DNA of 64,000 nucleotides, taken from contig OY992539.1 of the NCBI GenBank assembly GCA_963921195.1, forward strand, positions 96,108,964-96,172,963, read 5' to 3'. This DNA comes from Pegoplata infirma (taxonomy: Eukaryota; Arthropoda; Insecta; Diptera; Anthomyiidae). Every line of letters begins with the position of its first letter. Position 1 is the first letter of the stretch. The notes beneath the pieces were generated by a model. It did not search any database. It saw only the letters and a list, made by a program, of their open reading frames with translations, and was not told the origin of the DNA. This document shows positions 63,746-64,000 of the stretch, one piece after another. The position numbers were made by a program, and so were the translations under genes.

Positions 63746-64000
63746 AAATCACTTTCACTCACTCGAGCAAATTTAAATTTCACTCACGATCACGAGTGAG
63801 TCACGAACATTTCGTGTCGCGCTTGAACTTTAAGTTGTAAGTACATGTGGTGATAAATCACTACACTATCAAAGATATTTTAAGGAACTCATTCTACAAA
63901 AAAAAAAAGAATTAATTCTTCAAAACTCTGCCACTAATACAATGACAAAATGACTTAAGATCAACAACAATAATAATAACAAAATCGAAACGACAACGAT
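63746..64000. other. Fragment of TAGAGATGGGC-family hAT and AT-rich sequence
   Basis: CACTTTCACTCACTCGAGCA, TTCACTCACGATCACGAGTG (63752-63800) match the right half of the hAT MITE at 57602-58088 without its end. The rest has no recognised content and ends in a CAACAACAATAATAATAAC stretch at the window edge. Confidence 0.5.

Overview
The window looks like nuclear DNA of a higher fly (Diptera, probably a calyptrate). It is AT-rich, and its only host gene is split by introns with GT...AG borders. The rest is a dense, nested bed of dipteran-type transposable elements. Species cannot be told from the sequence. The call rests on the BAG6 orthologue, on abundant DINE-1/Helentron-like elements with a GACGGACAGACGGACAT core, and on LOA- and Jockey-type non-LTR retrotransposons.

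Host gene (1-8640): the 3' half of BAG6 (Scythe/BAT3) lies on the + strand. Four coding exons (2383-3039, 3211-3350, 3469-3633, 7802-8137) join in consistent phase to about 431 C-terminal residues, including the BAG-like end. The 5' part of the gene is left of the window. The last intron is 4.2 kb and filled with elements. A likely polyadenylation signal is at 8631.

From 8640 to 64000 I see no further host gene. The space is filled by: (a) DINE-1-like elements, the commonest repeat; (b) nine small elements with 8-bp target duplications, hAT type, in eight terminal-repeat families; (c) TA-, TWA-, TTAA- and 5-bp-duplication elements of mariner-like, PIF/Harbinger-like, piggyBac-like and Transib-like type; (d) foldback elements with arms up to about 0.9 kb; (e) tandem repeats; and (f) non-LTR retrotransposons.

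Most striking is 49774-59110. A complete LOA-clade retrotransposon (50123-55334, minus strand) has both ORFs open and a perfect 13-bp target duplication. It sits inside a CCCAGC-ended element, which sits inside a foldback element, which abuts a decayed copy of the same LOA family. The tails of both LOA copies are CCTAA repeats, the complement of the TTAGG telomere repeat that flies have lost. Other retrotransposon remains are an endonuclease/RT fragment (34208-35700), an RTE-like piece (35935-37160), two copies of one LINE (40400-41145 and 44640-47220) and a Jockey-clade pseudogene (60836-62410).

The elements nest up to four deep, and two families are found inside each other in reciprocal order, so they were probably active over the same period. 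Most element borders were set from terminal inverted repeats plus target-site duplications read by eye. Superfamily names for the non-coding elements follow from duplication length and terminal bases, not from any transposase.
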